Assembly: GCF_001625085.1 (NCBI RefSeq)
Contig: NZ_BDAW01000002.1
Location: forward strand, 1 to 64,000
Length of the DNA stretch: 64,000 bases
Source: Nocardia acidivorans NBRC 108247
GTDB taxonomy: Bacteria; Actinomycetota; Actinomycetes; Mycobacteriales; Mycobacteriaceae
Direction of reading: 5' to 3'
Shown: positions 59,111 through 64,000 of the stretch, piece by piece
Position numbering within the stretch: the stretch's first letter is position 1
How the letters are laid out: each line of letters starts with the position of its first letter
Program-made: the position numbers and the translations under genes
Notes under the pieces: generated by a model
What the model saw: the letters and a program-made list of their open reading frames with translations, nothing else
What the model was told of the DNA's origin: nothing
Database searches by the model: none

Positions 59111-60979
59111 ATGAAGGGTTTGGGTTCGCAAGATCCGCGCCAATTGGGCCGCAACCGGATGGTAGCTGTGATCGGTCAGGGCGGTATGGGTCGAGTCCTG
59201 CTCGGTGAGTCGCCGACCGGAAGACTGGTGGCGGTCAAGCAGATTCACCGTCACCTGGCGAGCGATGTCGAGTTTCGGACGCGATTCAAGCGTGAGGTGG
59301 AGGCGAGCCGGAGTGTGACTGGCGCATACTCCGCCGCAGTGGTGGATTGCGACGTTGAATCTGAAAGCCCTTGGCTGGCAACCGAATACATTCCCGGTCC
59401 ATCACTGAGGACGGTGATCGAGGAGACCGGGCCATTGTCGCTCGGCGGCTTGCGTTTGTTGGCGGCAGGGTTGGCTGCGGCGTTGATCGAGATCCATCGG
59501 GCAGGTTTGATTCATCGAGATCTCAAGCCCGGCAACGTGTTGCTCGCGTCCGACGGCCCGCGAGTGATCGACTTCGGGATCGCCCGTGCGTTTGAGGGCG
59601 ACGCGCAGCTGACCATGACCGGTTCGGTGATCGGATCGCCCGCCTTCATGTCGCCCGAACAGGCGCAAGGGCAGCCGTTGACCCCGGCCGCGGACGTTTT
59701 CTCGGTCGGCGCGATCGTTGCCATGGCGGCCTCCGGTGCGAGCCCCTTCGCCGGAACATCCACTCCGCAGGTACTTTTCAACGTCATGAACTCCGCACCT
59801 GACACGTCACGGGTGCCGGAGGCATTGCGGGGCATCGTCGACCAGTGTCTGGCCAAAGACCCGCAGCAGCGACCGACGCCGGAGCAACTGCTGGACTTTG
59901 TCGGGCAGATCGAAGCCGAACCGGTTTGGCCCGGCGCGGTGCAGGATGCGATCGCCGAGCATCGATCCGATTCTGGTTGGTGGGTGGAGACCACAGCAAA
60001 GCACGCCAAGTACGACGCGCAGCTTGCCGGGCTGAAGGCGCAGAGGCAGCGCAGGGTACGTGCGCTCGTCGCGGCGGTCGGTTGTCTGATGCTGCTCACC
60101 GTCACCGGTGTGACAGCTCATCGATTGGCACTACAGGACGGGCATGCGGCACCTGCGAGTGATCTGTCGGTGACGCTGACGGGAGAACAATGGCGATTGC
60201 TGGATCTCTGTACATTGCTGGATAAGTCGGTAGGTGGTCAAAATGGCACCCGGAGTGGGGATTTCAACTCCTCAAATCCAGGCAAGTGCTCGGCCAGCTT
60301 CAAGGATCCGGGCGGCACGAGTCGTCTTTTCGATCTTTCGGTGGGTGGGGAACTCAATGGAACTCTGAGCAACTGGATTCCGACCGGTGCGGTGGCCGGG
60401 TGGATGCCGATTTATGGCATCTCAGTCTCCTGCGACCGCCGGATCGTCACGCAGGGGCGTCCAGCCGTGGCAATCAGGATGTCGGTCTCGGGTAAGTCCG
60501 ATGGGTGCAAATCCTCGGAGTCCGCGCTGCTCGCTGTCGCCAACCAGCTCGCGGTCAACCCTCCGCAGCTCTCATTGCCGGCGAATTCGATTCGGCGGGT
60601 CGATCCATGCGCACTCCTGGACCAACGGCTCACCGGCGAGGTCCTCGGTGGTAGCTTGCGGCGCAGTGGCTTCCCGAACGAGTGTGGGTTGGACGGGGCC
60701 GATGCGACGTTGAACCTCGGCTTCATCGAACGAATGCGCCCGGACAAACTTGGTGTGAACGGAAAAACGACGACCATACAAGTTGACGGTGCGACGGTCT
60801 ATATCGACGACAATGACGCGCAGTACCAGACCTGCACGCTCGTCTATATGGCGCGACCGACGCATAACGACATGGCTGAAGTCGTATCCCTCCGTCTTGC
60901 TACTCACAACGAGCTCCCAGGTGCCTGCGATCGCGCTAAGCGGGTGCTTTCCACCGTGATGTCGCAGTTGCCGAAATGA
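59111..60979 (+). CDS. Ser/Thr protein kinase with paired Cys ectodomain
   Basis: 622 residues from ATG 59111 (gaggg upstream); an ATG at 59051 overlaps the lipoprotein gene but adds a basic non-kinase leader. Kinase domain: GQGGMG, VAVKQIH, HRDLKPGN (Asp137), IDFGIA and FMSPEQ. A membrane helix follows at about 320-340 (ALVAAVGCLMLLTVTGV). Outside are two Cys-bearing repeats (LLDLCTLLDKS...GKCSASF and VDPCALLDQRL...NECGLDG), resembling DUF3558-type lipoprotein domains. The next kinase gene overlaps its stop (ATGA). Likely a signalling kinase of the envelope/ESX region; substrates unknown. Confidence 0.88.
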   Translation: MKGLGSQDPRQLGRNRMVAVIGQGGMGRVLLGESPTGRLVAVKQIHRHLASDVEFRTRFKREVEASRSVTGAYSAAVVDCDVESESPWLATEYIPGPSLRTVIEETGPLSLGGLRLLAAGLAAALIEIHRAGLIHRDLKPGNVLLASDGPRVIDFGIARAFEGDAQLTMTGSVIGSPAFMSPEQAQGQPLTPAADVFSVGAIVAMAASGASPFAGTSTPQVLFNVMNSAPDTSRVPEALRGIVDQCLAKDPQQRPTPEQLLDFVGQIEAEPVWPGAVQDAIAEHRSDSGWWVETTAKHAKYDAQLAGLKAQRQRRVRALVAAVGCLMLLTVTGVTAHRLALQDGHAAPASDLSVTLTGEQWRLLDLCTLLDKSVGGQNGTRSGDFNSSNPGKCSASFKDPGGTSRLFDLSVGGELNGTLSNWIPTGAVAGWMPIYGISVSCDRRIVTQGRPAVAIRMSVSGKSDGCKSSESALLAVANQLAVNPPQLSLPANSIRRVDPCALLDQRLTGEVLGGSLRRSGFPNECGLDGADATLNLGFIERMRPDKLGVNGKTTTIQVDGATVYIDDNDAQYQTCTLVYMARPTHNDMAEVVSLRLATHNELPGACDRAKRVLSTVMSQLPK

Positions 60980-62871
60980 CGATACGGCCACTCGCCCAGG
61001 AAGATCCACTACAGATCGGCCGATACCGCATCCTGGGTGTGCTCGGTTCCGGTGGGATGGGCAGGGTGCTTCTCGGAGCCGGTGCGGACGGTCGACTCGT
61101 CGCGATCAAACAGATTCACGCGCACCTGCTCGGCGAGGTGGAATATCGATCGCGCTTTCGCCGCGAGGTAACGGCGTCGACCCGGGTTTCCGGTGCCTTC
61201 ACGGCACCGGTGATCGACTTCGATGTCGATTCGGCGACGCCTTGGCTGGCATCGGTATTCGTCGTGGGGGTGCCGCTGGACAAGGTCGTGCAGGAGTACG
61301 GACCTCTACCGCCCCAGGCCGTGAGAATGCTGGCGGCAGGTCTGGCGTCGGCGTTGGAGGCCATCCATCGGGCCGACTTGATTCACCGGGATCTCAAACC
61401 CGCCAATGTCCTTCTGGCCTCGGATGGCCCGCGAGTGATCGACTTCGGTATCGCGACGGCGACCGAAAATCCGGGTGGACTCACCGAAGCAGGCGCGGTG
61501 CTCGGATCGCCCGCCTACATGTCGCCGGAGCAGGCGCTGTCAGAGCCACTCACACCGGCGAGCGATGTGTTCTCACTCGGCTCGCTGCTTGTGATCGCTG
61601 CGACTGGGACCAGCCCCTTCGCGGCATCCACAATGGCTTACACCCTGTTCAATATTGTGCATACCGAACCGGATCTCGCGCGAGTGCCGCCAGAACTCCG
61701 AGAGCTGATCGGTCCGTGCCTCAGCAAGGATCCTGCGGCACGTCCTACACCGACTCAGATCTTGGACTATTTGGGACAGCCATCCGGGCACAGGCGACCA
61801 TGGTCGGAGCCCATTCACCTCGAAATCGACAGGCTTGCAATCGAGCTCGCGGGGCTCGCGGCGGATCCGGAAGCTACGACAGTGCTGTCCGGCGGGCGGC
61901 GTGGAGTCCGCGTTGCGCAACAGCGCACCATGCTGTTGGACAATCGGCCACCGCGAAGCCGATCGTCGAGAATGCTGCTCCTTCTGCTCGCCGTACTTCT
62001 GGTGGTGGCGGGGACCGCAGGGGCAGCTTGGGTTCGATGGGGCCGCGGCGACGATCGACAAGCTGCTTCGCCGCAGTACACGATTGCTCAGATGCGTGAA
62101 GCTGACGCATGCGCATGGCTGCGCTCGGCGCTGGGTGACTCGATTCCGGCCGGACTCGCGCCGAGTTGGCCGACAAACGTATCGAATTGGACTCTGACTG
62201 CGTCATGGGTCTGGGGATGTGACGCGAATGGGGGCGCGAAACAAACGCTGTCGTTCGAGCCAGGCGCGTACGTGTCCGGCTTCGTTCGAACGGGTGCCAC
62301 CGCAGCAGGGTGGCCGATTCTCGGAAGCCAGGATGCCAGTACCTGTGAGCGCGCTTTACAGCCCACTGGCGCGGAGCAGAAGTGGGGACTGATAGTCAAA
62401 GTCAGGAGCCCGAGCCAGTGCGCGCTCGCCGATTATGTGCTGACTCGACTTTCGTCGGTGACCGACCTGCCACGCACTGCCGATGCCGATCAATCACTTG
62501 CGCGGGTGGACCCATGCGCACTGGTTGACCGAACACCCCTGGATTCGCAGGTTGGCCCGCTGCCGGTCGGCCCCACAGAGGACTCCGCTCATACCTGCGT
62601 CTGGGAGGGAACCTCCGAAGTCGCGGTCAACCTCCGGCTGGTTGTACCCAAACCGTCGGCTGATCCTCAGATCGACCTCGGTGAGGGTCGGCGACTGCTC
62701 GCGCCGAAAAGTACCGTAGCGGCCATCTGCACACGACTCTATTCGTACCGTGACGTCGCGAAGCAGATAGAACAGGTAGAGATTCAAGTCCACGGGAATG
62801 ATGACAATGAAGCTCACTGTGCCGCAGCCGAATCCATTGCCAGATCCGTGGTCGACAAGCTGCCGAAGTAG
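60976..62871 (+). CDS. Ser/Thr protein kinase with paired Cys ectodomain (second copy)
   Basis: 631 residues; ATG 60976 overlaps the previous stop. GSGGMG loop, VAIKQIH lysine, HRDLKPAN (Asp139), IDFGIA, YMSPEQ. Membrane helix near 335-357 (LLLLLAVLLVVAGTAGAAW). The outside part again has two Cys-bearing units (EADACAWLRSAL...VWGCDAN and VDPCALVDRTP...HTCVWEG), so the two kinases are a tandem duplication with diverged ligand-binding regions. Both are co-translated and probably sense related signals. Confidence 0.88.
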   Translation: MTIRPLAQEDPLQIGRYRILGVLGSGGMGRVLLGAGADGRLVAIKQIHAHLLGEVEYRSRFRREVTASTRVSGAFTAPVIDFDVDSATPWLASVFVVGVPLDKVVQEYGPLPPQAVRMLAAGLASALEAIHRADLIHRDLKPANVLLASDGPRVIDFGIATATENPGGLTEAGAVLGSPAYMSPEQALSEPLTPASDVFSLGSLLVIAATGTSPFAASTMAYTLFNIVHTEPDLARVPPELRELIGPCLSKDPAARPTPTQILDYLGQPSGHRRPWSEPIHLEIDRLAIELAGLAADPEATTVLSGGRRGVRVAQQRTMLLDNRPPRSRSSRMLLLLLAVLLVVAGTAGAAWVRWGRGDDRQAASPQYTIAQMREADACAWLRSALGDSIPAGLAPSWPTNVSNWTLTASWVWGCDANGGAKQTLSFEPGAYVSGFVRTGATAAGWPILGSQDASTCERALQPTGAEQKWGLIVKVRSPSQCALADYVLTRLSSVTDLPRTADADQSLARVDPCALVDRTPLDSQVGPLPVGPTEDSAHTCVWEGTSEVAVNLRLVVPKPSADPQIDLGEGRRLLAPKSTVAAICTRLYSYRDVAKQIEQVEIQVHGNDDNEAHCAAAESIARSVVDKLPK

Positions 62872-63030
62872 CGGGCGCACGCACCCGTCCCCGCTCGAGT
62901 GACGCCTACCGAACTGTTCAAATATGCCCGAATCTATAGTGCTTGGGTATCCCGTTGGAGGGCTCCACCGTGTCCGGCGATGGGTTGTGGCGCAGTACGC
63001 TCTTCTCGTGAAGGCCAGATAGACGCGATT

Positions 63031-64000
63031 ATGAAGTTGCACAGGGTGATTCGGTGTGGGGTGCTGGGGTTGTGCGCTGTGCTGGGGGCGGTGGGGTGTG
63101 GACGGGTGGTGGCGGGGGCGCCGGTGGCGGGGGAGGTGGATATTCGGGGGTTGGATGTGGGGGGTTATTCGGTGGATCCGGTGGATTTTCGGCGGGTGGC
63201 GGTGGGGGATGACGGGGTGGGGGTGGAGTTGGCGATTGTGCGGTTGGCGGGGGGTGTGCCCACGGGGGTGGAGATCGAGCCTCGGTTGGGGAATGAGTTG
63301 GCGGGGAGGGCTATTCGGGGGAGTGGGGATGTGGATCCGCTGTTACGGTCGATTGTCGAGCGCAATGGGATGATGTTCGGGTTCGGGATGGCTGCCACGG
63401 CGGTGCCCGATACCACGCGGGTGCGGGTTACCGTGTTGCAGTTTCCCGAGCCCGGCGCGGCGCGGACGGCGGCCATCGAAGCGGAGGCGGCGGGGTTCGG
63501 GTCCGCGCCGAAGGTCAGTGCGCCGGTCACGCTGGACTGGTATCCGGATGCGAAAGCGCATTGGCGGCAGGATGTTCCGGCGCTGGATGCGGCATTGGCG
63601 CGTGGAAACTATTTGATTGTGGTGAATGTCGCGCGGCCGGAGCCGAATCTCACTGTGTTGCAGGAGCTCACCAAGCGGGCCATTGCGGCGCAATTGCCTT
63701 TGCTGGATAAGCTGCCGCCGCTGACGGCACGGGAAATGCGGCAGCAGGGGTATGACCCGCAGGACATGTTGCGGCGATCGCTGCACGCGGGGGAAGATCT
63801 GGCGCCGAATTTCGATCAGGAGGCGGTGTTCGATGCGCGCGGATTTCGGCATGTGGCCGCGGATTCGGCGCTGTGGGGGCGATTGCTCGAGCTCGGTGGA
63901 ATCGATGCGGTGGCACGGATTTCCGGGGGCGGGCTGGTGGCGCGGGCGCGCGATGACAAGGCGGCGGACGCGGTGCTGAACGAAATGCGGGCGGGCGTGC
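63031..64000 (+). CDS. Lipoprotein, 3' end outside window
   Basis: ATG 63031 opens a frame that runs to the window end (323 codons, no stop). Signal peptide MKLHRVIRCGVLGLCAVLGA with lipobox AVGC. The mature part begins VVAGAPVAGEVDIRGLDVGG and is clearly related to the 57871-59061 lipoprotein (PLLRSIVERNGMMFGFG, VTVLQFPEPGAARTAA, HWRQDVPALD, YLIVVNVARP). The first 300 bases use almost only G-ending codons (ggg, cgg, gtg), unlike neighbouring genes. A TATAGT hexamer at 62935-62940 may be its -10 element. Function unknown. Confidence 0.85.
   Translation, partial: MKLHRVIRCGVLGLCAVLGAVGCGRVVAGAPVAGEVDIRGLDVGGYSVDPVDFRRVAVGDDGVGVELAIVRLAGGVPTGVEIEPRLGNELAGRAIRGSGDVDPLLRSIVERNGMMFGFGMAATAVPDTTRVRVTVLQFPEPGAARTAAIEAEAAGFGSAPKVSAPVTLDWYPDAKAHWRQDVPALDAALARGNYLIVVNVARPEPNLTVLQELTKRAIAAQLPLLDKLPPLTAREMRQQGYDPQDMLRRSLHAGEDLAPNFDQEAVFDARGFRHVAADSALWGRLLELGGIDAVARISGGGLVARARDDKAADAVLNEMRAGV

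Overview
The window is high-GC actinobacterial DNA. It has EspG, EspA/C/B/H-like, PE/PPE-like, WXG100 and EccB proteins, CpnT-type toxins, XRE/DUF397 pairs and many lipoproteins. This points to a mycolate-containing actinomycete, most likely Nocardia. That is inferred from gene content and base composition, not from a marker gene. I saw no rRNA, tRNA, CRISPR array or insertion sequence.

Layout. (1) 1-10.3 kb: the 3' part of a giant, repeat-rich protein (at least 2779 residues), a small hypothetical protein, and a 517-residue protein with a YezG-like stretch. (2) 10.4-15.0 kb: Esp module A, with genes for EspB-like, EspG, EspH-like, EspC-like and EspA-like proteins. It ends in a hairpin shared with a convergent operon. 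(3) 15.0-23.6 kb, minus strand: a 2288-residue CpnT-type toxin with a C-terminal non-specific nuclease domain, its YezG-family immunity protein and two further operon genes. (4) 23.8-31.0 kb: zinc-ribbon proteins, a beta-propeller Ser/Thr kinase, and two copies of a WXG-like plus YbaB-like gene pair. The second copy also has a 76-residue protein and a paralogue of the 517-residue protein. (5) 31.4-41.4 kb: a 2555-residue toxin whose tail carries an alpha/beta-hydrolase, a papain-like domain, two ADP-ribosyltransferase domains, a Cys-containing adaptor domain and a YwqJ-type deaminase. It is followed by a SUKH-3 immunity gene, a free-standing second deaminase and a repeat protein, in DNA of visibly lower GC. 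(6) 41.5-47.1 kb: XRE/DUF397 regulators, a secreted protein and two YcxB-like membrane proteins. (7) 47.2-64 kb: Esp module B, continuing into PE, PPE, EspG, an EsxB/EsxA-like pair, EccB, a lipoprotein, two Ser/Thr kinases and a second lipoprotein cut by the window edge.

How the genes may work together. The window looks like part of an ESX (type VII) secretion locus with its substrates and chaperones, beside two polymorphic-toxin loci whose N-termini suggest export by such a system. Only EccB of the core machinery lies in the window; EccA, EccC, EccD, EccE and MycP are not here. The most striking observation is a small reading frame (36989-37225) with its own ribosome-binding site, nested out of frame inside the 2555-residue toxin gene just after the second ADP-ribosyltransferase domain. 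It looks like an old downstream (immunity?) gene that was swallowed when the toxin gene was extended by a frameshift through its former stop codon.
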